Positions 56,677-64,000 of a stretch of 64,000 bases of DNA are shown in pieces. The DNA comes from Shewanella sp. SR44-3 (GTDB taxonomy: Bacteria > Pseudomonadota > Gammaproteobacteria > Enterobacterales > Shewanellaceae): assembly GCF_014163735.1 (NCBI RefSeq), contig NZ_JACJDV010000006.1, positions 100,068 to 164,067 on the forward strand, read 5' to 3'. The position numbers were made by a program, and so were the translations under genes. Under the pieces are notes generated by a model, which saw nothing but the letters and a program-made list of their open reading frames with translations, had not been told where the DNA came from and made no database searches. The number at the start of each line of letters is the position of its first letter. Position 1 is the first letter of the stretch.

Positions 56677-56729
56677 AACCCAAGCAGCCTCAAGATACGA
56701 GTTTCAGCATCTTGAGCTTGCTTGGGTAT
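56677..56729. repeat. conserved palindromic intergenic repeat
   Basis: Imperfect arms AACCCAAGCAGCCTCAAGAT and the complement ATCTTGAGCTTGCTTGGGT enclose GTTTCA. Similar ACCCAAG-CTCAAGATG palindromes are common in Vibrio and Shewanella intergenic DNA. It lies between divergent rlmJ and rsmJ. Confidence 0.6.
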
Positions 56730-56816
56730 GAATTTTAACGTCCATCAGGTATAGGTGTTCACAGCAAAGGGCTTTTGGCATAATAGCCGCAATCATTATT
56801 GGCATAGCAGAAGATC

Positions 56817-57563
56817 GTGACGCGCATATTTTTTAATCAGCAATACCCTACGCTCGTCGACATCAGTCAGCGCTGGCAACTCGAGTTCGATAAAGAGGCT
56901 GAGTTCGAATTACGCTTCGAGCAAAACCAGCTGAGTTTGCATAAGCGAGACGAGCCTAAGCTCGATGGCATAGTGGTGGATTTTATCAGTGGCGCCGTCG
57001 CACACAGGCGTAAATTTGGGGGTGGACGCGGTCAATCCATTGCCAAAGCAGTCGGCCTAAAGCAAGGGGTAACTCCCACCGTTGTTGATGGCACCGCAGG
57101 TCTTGGACGAGATGCCTTCGTGCTCGCAAGCCTAGGTTGCAAAGTCATCATGGTTGAGCGTCACCCTGTGGTTGCAGCGCTATTAGAAGATGGCCTACGC
57201 CGCGCCTACGATGACAGCGAGATTGGTGCTTGGATGAGTGAGCGCATGAGTTTGTTTCCAGGCTCAAGCTTAGAAGCGCTGGCAAAAATCACCGACGCTG
57301 TGGATGTGGTCTACTTAGATCCCATGTATCCCCACAGGGACAAGTCGGCATTAGTGAAAAAAGAAATGCGGGTGTTTCAATCATTAGTCGGCGCCGATCT
57401 CGATGCCGATGGCCTGCTCACCCCCGCCATGGCCTTGGCCGCCAAACGTGTGGTCGTCAAACGCCCCGACTACGCCGAAGACTTAGATGGCATCAAGCCG
57501 TCCATGGTCATAGAGACCAAGAAAAACAGATTCGACGTATATGTAAAAGCAGCGATGAAATAG
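56817..57563 (+). CDS. rsmJ: 16S rRNA m2G1516 methyltransferase
   Basis: The GTG at 56817 gives 248 residues. Visible are [38 protein letters not shown] (the SAM-binding motif) and [20 protein letters not shown] with the catalytic D-P-M-Y, matching E. coli RsmJ (YhiQ). It methylates G1516 in 16S rRNA. It is followed by a repeat-rich spacer. Confidence 0.95.
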   Translation: MTRIFFNQQYPTLVDISQRWQLEFDKEAEFELRFEQNQLSLHKRDEPKLDGIVVDFISGAVAHRRKFGGGRGQSIAKAVGLKQGVTPTVVDGTAGLGRDAFVLASLGCKVIMVERHPVVAALLEDGLRRAYDDSEIGAWMSERMSLFPGSSLEALAKITDAVDVVYLDPMYPHRDKSALVKKEMRVFQSLVGADLDADGLLTPAMALAAKRVVVKRPDYAEDLDGIKPSMVIETKKNRFDVYVKAAMK

Positions 57564-57766
57564 CTTGTATATACAAGGTGGATTGATTTTATTCCTTTAA
57601 GCTAGCAGATTATTACAATAAAGAATAAAAAGTTAGCTTTGGCAATACGTTAGGCAGTCAGGTTAACTCAGCCATTGGCATCTGAGCCACCATTTAGAAT
57701 AGCTCGACAAGACAGATTTAATGAAGTGCAACAGCGTGCAGGATAGTATTCAAAATACGATATATG
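57564..57766. other. spacer after rsmJ
   Basis: No gene or terminator is evident here; the repeat blocks begin at 57767. Confidence 0.4.
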
Positions 57767-57835
57767 ATCTCGGCCATTGAGCTAATGTCCCGAGTGACGC
57801 CGTATTCTTACCGGTAAGAAGATCCCTACGGGCTC
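57767..57835 (+). repeat. dispersed repeat, block B, copy
   Basis: CTCGGCCATTGAGCTAATG, TCCCGAGTGACGCCGTATTC, TTACCGGTAAGAAGATCC and GGGCTCAAGC; near-identical in wording to the copy at 37168-37250 read on the minus strand, and related to 5682-5730. Confidence 0.85.
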
Positions 57836-57905
57836 AAGCGCAGCATCCCTGCAGCACATGCACTCGAGCCATTTAGCCCAACCCCCTCTTATGGCACCGA
57901 AAACT

Positions 57906-58035
57906 AAAAAGGTGAACCACGGCAATTTACGAGTCGACCGTACATCCCATGGACGGGTTTACAGCGTGTCGGTGAGACTTTTTATGAAAGAAATGGGCCA
58001 TGGTAAGCCTGTATGCGGGACACTTAGCGATCCCG
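57906..58035 (+). repeat. dispersed repeat, block A, copy
   Basis: It holds AAAAGGTGAACCACGGC, CCGTACATCCCATGGACGGG, GTGTCGGTGAGACTTTTTAT, GAAAGAAATGGGCCATGG and AAGCCTGTATGCGGG. The same segments recur in reverse at 31845-32090 and 36710-36870. A 63-codon frame across it (57858-58049) is repeat-derived and not a gene. Confidence 0.8.
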
Positions 58036-58316
58036 TACTCGCTTTATAATCCTCACTGGAGTTAATTTGCTTGACGGTTGCTTGATTTGATATCCATTAT
58101 CTAGTTTTAATCACTGATGACGGTCTCACCCAGCGCGCAATCAAAAAATTCACAATTAAATTATGTGGTTATGTTATGTTAATTGTAAGGCTGGAGGTAT
58201 GCCACTTCACAACGAGATACGCGAGACAAACTTCTAACTCTTGTTTCGAATGTAGGATGCCGAAGCGAACTATGTCAGTGCCAGTCATGGTGAAATGTTA
58301 AATAGGAGGCTTGACC
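58036..58316. other. spacer before the DUF1801 gene
   Basis: About 280 bases. A GGAGGT site followed by ATG at 58199 opens a frame of only 12 codons, possibly a leader or remnant. Nothing else recognised. Confidence 0.3.
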
Positions 58317-58721
58317 ATGGAAAAGGATGTTCAAGATAAATTTGCTGGCTATTCAAAGGATGTTCGACCTTCGCTGATGCGGCTTAGGGAACTCATATTA
58401 CAAGTAGTTCAGGAACTTGAGTTGGGTGACATTACTGAGAACCTTAAATGGGGTGAACCTAGCTATAGCGTTAAGACTGGCAGTCCTATTCGCATGGACT
58501 GCAAGGCTGCAAGCCCAGAACACTATTGCCTCTTTTTCCATTGCCAAACTAAGTTGGTGGATACCTTTCGTGAATTATACTCTGACACCTTAGTCTTCGA
58601 AGGCAATCGCGCCATCATACTCACTATTAACGGGCCTTTTCCTGAACTGCAGTTAAAGCACTGCATCACCTTAGCCCTGACCTATCGAAACATAAAGCAC
58701 TTGCCACTTTTGGTTGTCTAG
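58317..58721 (+). CDS. DUF1801 (YdhG-like) family protein
   Basis: The ATG at 58317 lies seven bases after AGGAGG; a TTG two codons earlier is too close. The 134-residue product has the pattern LRELILQVV...ENLKWGEPSYSV and a CLFFHCQTKLVDTFRELY segment, typical of DUF1801 proteins, which have a small double-wing-like fold and no settled function. Its codon use looks native. It is followed by a small membrane-protein gene at 25 bases. Confidence 0.8.
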   Translation: MEKDVQDKFAGYSKDVRPSLMRLRELILQVVQELELGDITENLKWGEPSYSVKTGSPIRMDCKAASPEHYCLFFHCQTKLVDTFRELYSDTLVFEGNRAIILTINGPFPELQLKHCITLALTYRNIKHLPLLVV

Positions 58722-58745
58722 AAAAACATAACAAGGATATAAAAC

Positions 58746-59066
58746 ATGAACGACCCGATAATAATTTCACTGCTGTTATCTTTGCCAATCTATTACTTTT
58801 TAAATAGAAACACGCTTAGTTTAGTGCTGTATATTCAAGATACTTATCCATTGGAATGGCACAAGGCATCGAGTAATAGAATGAAGATGAGCATGAGGGA
58901 TTTGAAACAAGTTCGCAGGGTGTATCTGAACGATTCGTTAAAGTTTGGCTTTTTGTCAAAGCAAAATGATCCCTATTTAGCGCGTTTATTAAAAGTAGAA
59001 AAAATTTTAGTCACGGTCGGCTTTACCATCTTTACCCTAGGAATGATTGCCGCTTGGGTTATCTAA
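58746..59066 (+). CDS. small two-helix membrane protein (UspB-like layout)
   Basis: AAGGAT lies eight bases before the ATG. The 106-residue product has an N-terminal helix (IIISLLLSLPIYYFL), a basic soluble middle (RMKMSMRDLKQVRR) and a C-terminal helix (ILVTVGFTIFTLGMIAAWV). This layout and size recall UspB (universal stress protein B), but identity is not clear. It may be co-transcribed with the DUF1801 gene. Confidence 0.6.
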   Translation: MNDPIIISLLLSLPIYYFLNRNTLSLVLYIQDTYPLEWHKASSNRMKMSMRDLKQVRRVYLNDSLKFGFLSKQNDPYLARLLKVEKILVTVGFTIFTLGMIAAWVI

Positions 59067-59148
59067 ACTCACGTAGAATGATGACACTCTATCCCTGAAT
59101 CGTACAAGCTGGCGGCTAATGCCACATTAACCGCCAGTGACTCAAAAA

Positions 59149-59679
59149 TTAAAGCAATATCGACATCTTAGGTGAAAGAGCCGTTAATTCTACCTGCTGC
59201 TTTTTAGTGCCTGAAGTGACAGTTATCTGCATCTGTTGCTCCTCTGGGCTACTGCCGTATAAGCCAAGATGAAAATCCAGCGTGCCTTTTATCCCCTGTA
59301 AAGTGAATTTCCCCATTACAGTCAGTTGAGGCAGTCCTTCACTACCATGATGGCCGTCATAGAGCTGCGGCGACATAATTAGCCCCTGTAGTTCTCGCTT
59401 GCCATCCTGATCCATTAAGCTGATCTGCTGCCTAATCGTTTGAATGATGCCAGCTCGCTGATGATTAAACTCAATCATTGATACTTCGCCATCTAAATTG
59501 GTGTCTAGCCCCTCGAAGGCACTCAAGGGAAGGGATAGCACCATAAATACATCATTATTGACGATGTTAAGGGTGCCATGCTGAGCTACCATTAGGTGCG
59601 CAGTGGCTGTGGATGGTACAAATAGGCTCAAGAAGCTGACCAATAGTGCCGTTGACAAGGTTTTATAGCGTGACGACAT
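59149..59679 (-). CDS. exported EF-hand protein
   Basis: The 176-residue product has a signal peptide ending STATAH and an EF-hand loop D-T-N-L-D-G-E-V-S-M-I-E-F near residues 59-71, which fits calcium binding; a second weaker site (DQDGKRELQG) follows. The remainder is strand-rich. Its start lies two bases after the stop of the YHYH-domain gene, so the two are surely one operon and probably translationally coupled. Function unknown. Confidence 0.75.
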   Translation of the reverse strand: MSSRYKTLSTALLVSFLSLFVPSTATAHLMVAQHGTLNIVNNDVFMVLSLPLSAFEGLDTNLDGEVSMIEFNHQRAGIIQTIRQQISLMDQDGKRELQGLIMSPQLYDGHHGSEGLPQLTVMGKFTLQGIKGTLDFHLGLYGSSPEEQQMQITVTSGTKKQQVELTALSPKMSILL

Positions 59680-59681
59680 GC

Positions 59682-60671
59682 TTATTCCCCTTTAACGCAG
59701 CGCTGGAAAAATGGGTAGCTGTCTGTCGCATAATAATGATATATCCCTTGTGGAAACTCAGGAGTGACGCCTATTCTGCCGTTACACTCATCTAAATCAC
59801 CAGAACTCGCCACATAGACCCAATCTTGCTTAAAGGTGCCTAAAGGATAGGTATCCGTTGAAGGTCTTGAGGCACTGATAGCGCTAACAAGCTGATAGCT
59901 ACCTGTCATGGATTTTAATGCTGAGCTTGCATCATCGGCTTGGCTATAACCGTAACGAGCATAAATAGGAAAGCCATCTGCCGCCCAGCCAATCAGCGTC
60001 ATGGTGGTACTGCTACCGCCCCGTTTCGTGATAAAACCCTCTGGCATGCCGTGATAATGATAACTGCCGCCAGGTTGAACATGGGCGTTATTATCATCAG
60101 TGCCGAAGTTAAAACTGGTCTGCCCTAGGGCCTCTATGCTCCAACCACCACTGTTATCACTCAAGCTGCAAACTGCACCTGAATCATCACAGCTGCCGGC
60201 AGTATCGGCATCAATTTTGACACCATTGAGCACATAGCCAGTGGCGCCCCTTGGCCCACCTAAAGATCTAACCGTCGACGTTTGCGTAGGAGCAAGGGCT
60301 AAACTTGCCGATACAGACTGACCTGAAATAGCATTAGGGTTATGGGCATTGGGAAATGTGCCCACCTCATGATCAGGTAATCCATTTGCACTGAGTTCGC
60401 GGCTCGTATCGGTACAACTCCACTGGGCGGTACTGTATGCATCTACCGAAGCTGAGTTATTGTAGGTATCATTAAAGTAGTCACACAATACCCCTGCTGT
60501 GGTGCCTGCAGTTGTCGTTTCCCCCGTACCAGCCCCGGTTCCTACCGGCGCCTCAACTGAGGTCTCAGCGCTATCACCTCCGCCACCACATCCTGCTAAT
60601 GCACCTGTCACTAATAGACAAAGAAGAAGCTGGCGGGTTGAATAATTAGATGCATGTATGCGTTTCATCAT
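59682..60671 (-). CDS. YHYH-domain lipoprotein
   Basis: The 329-residue product has a signal peptide with lipobox L-A-G-C followed by GGGGDS. The C-terminal two thirds is a YHYH domain: YHYHGMPEGF, WAADGFPIYARYGYS and GIYHYYATDSYPFFQRC. Domain function is not known; it occurs in secreted or surface proteins of marine bacteria. A region with several Cys (SCDDSGAVCS, ECNG) suggests disulfides. The ribosome site AGGAA precedes the ATG. It is divergent from the sensor kinase gene. Confidence 0.85.
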   Translation of the reverse strand: MMKRIHASNYSTRQLLLCLLVTGALAGCGGGGDSAETSVEAPVGTGAGTGETTTAGTTAGVLCDYFNDTYNNSASVDAYSTAQWSCTDTSRELSANGLPDHEVGTFPNAHNPNAISGQSVSASLALAPTQTSTVRSLGGPRGATGYVLNGVKIDADTAGSCDDSGAVCSLSDNSGGWSIEALGQTSFNFGTDDNNAHVQPGGSYHYHGMPEGFITKRGGSSTTMTLIGWAADGFPIYARYGYSQADDASSALKSMTGSYQLVSAISASRPSTDTYPLGTFKQDWVYVASSGDLDECNGRIGVTPEFPQGIYHYYATDSYPFFQRCVKGE

Positions 60672-60950
60672 GTTTTATTCCTGTGCAGTATGGGCCATCT
60701 GAATAACAAAAAAGGTCTTATGACCCGTTGCTAAATATAGCTTACCCATAGAATGTGCAACAATTGTGCAGCAATTAAGAAATATGCCTATTGGCTACCT
60801 TTTGGACTGCAGCCCCGCCAAATCAATGTCAGGCAGCACTTTCTGTTGCACTGTGCACACTGTTTACACAATGTATTGCTATGCTGAATTAGATTAATTC
60901 AGCCCACAACTAATTTGGACAATCTCGCCTTTGGAGCCATTGATTTAAAA
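60672..60950. promoter_or_regulatory. divergent promoter region of the YHYH operon and the BaeSR-type operon
   Basis: About 280 bases between two divergent operons. Direct half-sites such as TGTGCAACAATTGTGCAGCA (60758-60777) and TGCACTGTGCACACTGTTTA repeat TGTGCA several times and could bind a regulator, perhaps the response regulator encoded alongside. Confidence 0.45.
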
Positions 60951-62438
60951 ATGAAAATTCATAATAAACTGTTTTTAATTCTATTTAGTTTCAGCCTAAT
61001 CCTAGTGATTATGTTAGTGCTACTTATGCAATGGAGCATAGGTAAAGGCATGGTTGACTATGTAAACACCAAAGAAGTCGAAGCGTTAAAACCTGTGGTC
61101 ACAAAGCTTGCTCAGATATATAAAGAAGATCACGGCTGGCAAGCGATGACAGGTCACCATCCTAGATTTCGCCAACTCATTGAAACCCAATTGCAGGGTG
61201 ATGAGTTTGCCCCTAGACGTCACAATTTTCCGCCCCCGCGCAGACCTCTTCGAGAGCGGCCACCAAAAGACGGGCCACATGCTTTACAGCAAGGTCCAAG
61301 AGATAAGCCTCCAGCAGCAAGATTACCGCCACCAGAACATCAAGCACGCTATGCGCTCCTCGATGCAAATGGCGAATTAGTTGTCGGTAAATACCTTGAT
61401 CATTTGAATTACAGCAAGAGCGCTATCGATGTTAATGGCATCACTGTAGGTTATTTTGCTGTATCAAAACGGGATAGCTTAACCCAAGGGTATGAAGTCG
61501 AATTTATTGAGCAACAACAGCAGTATCTCTGGCTTATCGGATTGTTAGCCATTGCCTTAGTGCTGCTTATCACCCGCCCCTTGGCTCGCCACTTAGTCGA
61601 GCCTATCAAGGTCATCACCCGTGGAATGCACAAATTAACCCAAGGGGATTATCAACACAGTGTCGATTTGAAACGCCAAGATGAATTTGGCCAATTAAGT
61701 CGAGATTACAATGAGCTGGCGATCACCTTAGCAGCAAATGAAACGACCAGAAAACGCTGGTTAGCCAATATTTCTCATGAACTGCGTACGCCAGTGGCCA
61801 TTTTGCGCGGTGAACTAGAAGCTATGATCGATGAGGTGCGCCCTTTGACTATGGTTAATGTGGCCTCAGCCCATGACGAAGTAAAACATTTGCAACGGCT
61901 TATCGAAGATCTACACTTACTCACCAGTGCCGATATTGGTGCCATGCATTACCGCAAGCAAGAGGAAGAGCTAACTCAAGTTTTAGCTAGTGAGCTGGAT
62001 AAATATCGCAGTTATTTAGCCAGTGCTGGCATAACACTAAATGTACAGCCTGCCATTGAATCAGAAGTAAGCCAGCATCCTATACTTATCTATGCTGATA
62101 TCACTCGCCTGCATCAACTATTTGAAAATATTATTAATAATGCAATTAAGTACTCTTCAGCCACTGAGCTTACACTTACTATAAAACGAGAAGTAAGCCC
62201 TCACGACACAGTGTTAATCAGCTTTGAAGATAATGGTATTGGCGTAGACGACAAGCACTTAGCGCACTTATTTGAGCATCTGTATCGCGTCGATGATTCA
62301 CGCAATCGTCAGACAGGCGGATCGGGATTAGGGCTATCTATTTGTCGTCATATTGTCGCTGCACATCAAGGCGAAATTTGGGCTGAAAAGGCTTCTTTAG
62401 GCGGACTGGCCATTCACATCCGCCTTAAGATCATTTAA
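60951..62438 (+). CDS. baeS: sensor histidine kinase, BaeS-like
   Basis: I start at the ATG at 60951 (MKIHNKLFL), giving 495 residues, although a TTG at 60915 is open. Two membrane helices (near residues 7-28 and 190-210) enclose a periplasmic loop rich in Pro, Arg and His (FPPPRRPLRERPPKDGP). HAMP follows, then NISHELRTPVAILRGELEA, ENIINNAIKYS, EDNGIGV and GGSGLGLSIC, the order of BaeS. It partners the response regulator encoded next and likely senses envelope damage. Confidence 0.85.
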   Translation: MKIHNKLFLILFSFSLILVIMLVLLMQWSIGKGMVDYVNTKEVEALKPVVTKLAQIYKEDHGWQAMTGHHPRFRQLIETQLQGDEFAPRRHNFPPPRRPLRERPPKDGPHALQQGPRDKPPAARLPPPEHQARYALLDANGELVVGKYLDHLNYSKSAIDVNGITVGYFAVSKRDSLTQGYEVEFIEQQQQYLWLIGLLAIALVLLITRPLARHLVEPIKVITRGMHKLTQGDYQHSVDLKRQDEFGQLSRDYNELAITLAANETTRKRWLANISHELRTPVAILRGELEAMIDEVRPLTMVNVASAHDEVKHLQRLIEDLHLLTSADIGAMHYRKQEEELTQVLASELDKYRSYLASAGITLNVQPAIESEVSQHPILIYADITRLHQLFENIINNAIKYSSATELTLTIKREVSPHDTVLISFEDNGIGVDDKHLAHLFEHLYRVDDSRNRQTGGSGLGLSICRHIVAAHQGEIWAEKASLGGLAIHIRLKII

Positions 62439-62471
62439 ACCCGAACACCGGTACATTAAAAAGAGCAGCCT

Positions 62472-63137
62472 ATGTCGCAATCAATTTTGATAGTAGAAGA
62501 TGAAATCAAACTGGCTAATTTATTGGCCGACTATTTTAAACAGACAGATTACCAGCCGCACCTCATTCATCATGGCGATGAGGTGATCTCCTGGATTAAA
62601 GCTCACCAACCCCAAGCTATTTTGCTCGACATCATGCTGCCCGGTAAAAATGGTATCGATTTATGCAAAGAGATCCGTCAGTTTTCCAACATACCAATAT
62701 TAATGGTCACGGCTAAGGTGGAAGAAATAGACCGCTTACTTGGACTCGAACTCGGGGCTGATGATTACATTTGCAAACCATTTAGCCCACGCGAAGTCGT
62801 GGCCAGAGTCAAAGCCGTATTGCGAAGAGGACAGATCATTGAAAATAAAGACGATACTCTGCAACTGGATGAACATAGGTTTATAGTCAGTTTTCATCAA
62901 CAAGAAGTGGGCCTGACCGCAGTTGAGTTTCAGCTGCTTAAACCTTTGGCTGCCAAACCTGAACGTATTTTCACCCGAGAACAACTGATGCAAAACATGT
63001 ATTCAGATCATCGTATTGTGAATTACAGAACCATAGACAGTCACATTAAAAAACTGCGTAAGAAGCTTGCCGATATCAGTGAAGGTAAAGACTGGATCCA
63101 ATCGGTATATGGCACTGGGTATCGCCTGTTGCTATAA
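62472..63137 (+). CDS. baeR: response regulator, BaeR-like (OmpR family)
   Basis: The 221-residue protein has receiver Asp53 in LLDIMLPGKNG, TAKVEE and the Lys of CKPFSPREV, and an OmpR-type winged helix with NYRTIDSHIKKLRKKL as recognition region. Its N-terminus SILIVEDEIKLANLLADY is close to E. coli BaeR. It lies 33 bases after the kinase gene, in an operon. E. coli BaeR activates efflux (mdtABC, acrD) and spy; targets here are unknown, possibly the YHYH operon. Confidence 0.88.
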   Translation: MSQSILIVEDEIKLANLLADYFKQTDYQPHLIHHGDEVISWIKAHQPQAILLDIMLPGKNGIDLCKEIRQFSNIPILMVTAKVEEIDRLLGLELGADDYICKPFSPREVVARVKAVLRRGQIIENKDDTLQLDEHRFIVSFHQQEVGLTAVEFQLLKPLAAKPERIFTREQLMQNMYSDHRIVNYRTIDSHIKKLRKKLADISEGKDWIQSVYGTGYRLLL

Positions 63138-63287
63138 GTGCTGTTAGCTAGAGTTTTATGTAAACATTGCATTTTTTTGCACATTCTTTGCACACTCTCT
63201 TATTAGTATCTCCTTGTCGTGCCATTAGTGCCGTGTAATGCAATTTCACGGATTTCACTTAAGGCATCAATCCAATGGAGTGAAGCC

Positions 63288-63752
63288 ATGATTAGTTCAA
63301 TAAGTTCAGCCACAGCAATGCCGCCACCAAGATCAGAAAAAAGCCTGACACAGGAACAGCAAACGTTAATCACAGAGACTCTGTCGCAGTTTGATCCTGA
63401 AAACCTAACAGAATCGGATGCAATTAGCATTACAGAGGCCTTCTCACAAGCGGGGATCCAGCCAGGAAAAGCCCTAGGCTCTGCCATATCAGAGCTCGGG
63501 TTTGATGCAAAAAATATCGGTGACTTGGCCGGCGTAGAAAAAACAGGGCGAAAACCACCACCGCCACCACCTCAGCAAGAGAGCCAAGATTTAAGTCCAA
63601 TACTCGACTTTCTCGCCACCCTAATGGAGGAGAAACTTGCAGCCAACGACAACAAAACCCTTAGCGATGAAGATAAACAATCGATAATTAACCAAACATT
63701 TGAAAAATTTGGTATGGAAGGCCAGTCATCATTGATTGATGTCAGCGCTTAA
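63288..63752 (+). CDS. hypothetical protein with proline run
   Basis: The ATG at 63288 has GGAG seven bases upstream and gives 154 residues; a longer frame to 63219 lacks support. No signal peptide is seen. Two similar helical segments (LTQEQQTLITETLSQFDPENLTES in part, and LSDEDKQSIINQTFEKFGMEG) flank a run of Pro (KPPPPPPQ), suggesting an internal duplication. Not EF-hands in the strict sense. No family recognised. It follows the two-component operon by about 150 bases, perhaps as a target of BaeR. Confidence 0.6.
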   Translation: MISSISSATAMPPPRSEKSLTQEQQTLITETLSQFDPENLTESDAISITEAFSQAGIQPGKALGSAISELGFDAKNIGDLAGVEKTGRKPPPPPPQQESQDLSPILDFLATLMEEKLAANDNKTLSDEDKQSIINQTFEKFGMEGQSSLIDVSA

Positions 63753-63793
63753 CTGACATACTCCATGTTCGAGTGAGCATTTCAATCACCACG

Positions 63794-63827
63794 AAAAAAG
63801 CCCATAGCATTAGCTACGGGCTTTTTT
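63794..63827. terminator. bidirectional rho-independent terminator
   Basis: Stem AAAAAAGCCCATAGC/GCTACGGGCTTTTTT with one mismatch and loop ATTA, suited to both strands; 40 bases past the hypothetical gene. Confidence 0.9.
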
Positions 63828-63839
63828 ACGCATTTAGCG

Positions 63840-64000
63840 CCTGTCATGGCCAGCTTCGAGCAAGCTCTCCGCGTTGACCCACATGGATGTGGGAAGTGCC
63901 TTAAATTGTTGGGAACAATTTTGGCCTAGCGCATGGTATGGCTGCATGCCGCGCATGTGCTCTTAATTTTCCATGCTCGAGTGGTCATTTCCGCCATAAC
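63840..64000. repeat. hairpin-rich tail, probable dispersed repeat
   Basis: CCCACATGGATGTGGG (7-base stem, 2-base loop), then AAATTGTTgggAACAATTTT, then GCATG/CATGC motifs. The CATGGATG wording echoes the hairpin at 36964-36981 and the block A hairpins. No gene seen to the window edge. Confidence 0.5.

Noticed and set aside
57858..58049. 63-codon open frame on the plus strand
   Set aside because: It is the translation of dispersed block A and has no ribosome site.
1..64000. CRISPR arrays, tRNA and rRNA genes
   Set aside because: No regularly spaced direct repeats of CRISPR type and no tRNA T-loop or rRNA signatures were seen on reading either strand.

Overview
The window looks like chromosomal DNA of a marine gammaproteobacterium, most probably a Shewanella. 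The evidence is a near-complete set of core genes with strong Escherichia/Vibrio-type counterparts (nfuA, a comF/gntX-type gene and bioH together; tex; greB; ompR-envZ; gor; prlC; ribB with an FMN riboswitch; rlmJ and rsmJ). These are mixed with lineage-specific outer-membrane proteins, small lipoproteins and many short dispersed repeats. No tRNA, rRNA or CRISPR array was seen. The species cannot be fixed from sequence alone.

Layout. 1-5.7 kb: 5' part of an M6 secreted metalloprotease with a small lipoprotein gene before it, YhgN, a ZIP-like/permease fusion with a His-rich tail, a TANGO2-family protein, an NTF2-like exported protein and a PlsC-like acyltransferase. 5.7-6.1 kb: repeat-rich spacer. 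6.1-17.5 kb: DinF-type MATE pump, NfuA, ComF/GntX, BioH, an LTA-synthase-like sulfatase-fold enzyme, a PotD-like binding protein, a COG3910 ATPase and Tex. 18-25.5 kb: a frameshifted CPBP protease, GreB, a porin, an NTF2-like protein, OmpR-EnvZ and an outer-membrane protein. 25.6-31 kb: a peroxiredoxin, then a five-gene arsenic operon (ArsC-ArsR fusion, Acr3, tyrosine-phosphatase-like protein, GAPDH, ArsJ) behind a perfect palindromic operator.

31-37.4 kb is the accessory region. It holds several copies of a composite dispersed repeat, a small lipoprotein gene, a large UPF1-like helicase, an AT-rich membrane-protein gene, two related attC-like imperfect palindromes placed just downstream of these last two genes, and the 5' end of a group II intron abutting one attC-like site in the opposite orientation. 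The simplest reading is a small, decayed, integron-type cassette array invaded by an attC-targeting group II intron and later truncated.

37.4-64 kb returns to ordinary chromosome: a Trp-rich small protein, HupE with a transmembrane-anchor gene broken by a 4-bp tandem duplication, glutathione reductase, oligopeptidase A (with a heat-shock-like promoter), a PilZ protein, RibB, a thioesterase, an RND pump pair, a LemA-like protein, a lytic transglycosylase, an M28 peptidase, RlmJ, RsmJ, further repeats, a DUF1801 protein, an EF-hand protein/YHYH lipoprotein pair divergent from a BaeSR-type two-component system, and a small hypothetical gene.

Functional links. The ars genes together reduce arsenate and export arsenite, and also convert arsenate to 1-arseno-3-phosphoglycerate and export it. 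OmpR-EnvZ and BaeSR-type genes sense envelope stress. YHYH, LemA, the lytic transglycosylase, RND pump, porin and LTA-synthase-like genes all act at the envelope. NfuA and BioH link iron-sulfur repair and biotin synthesis.
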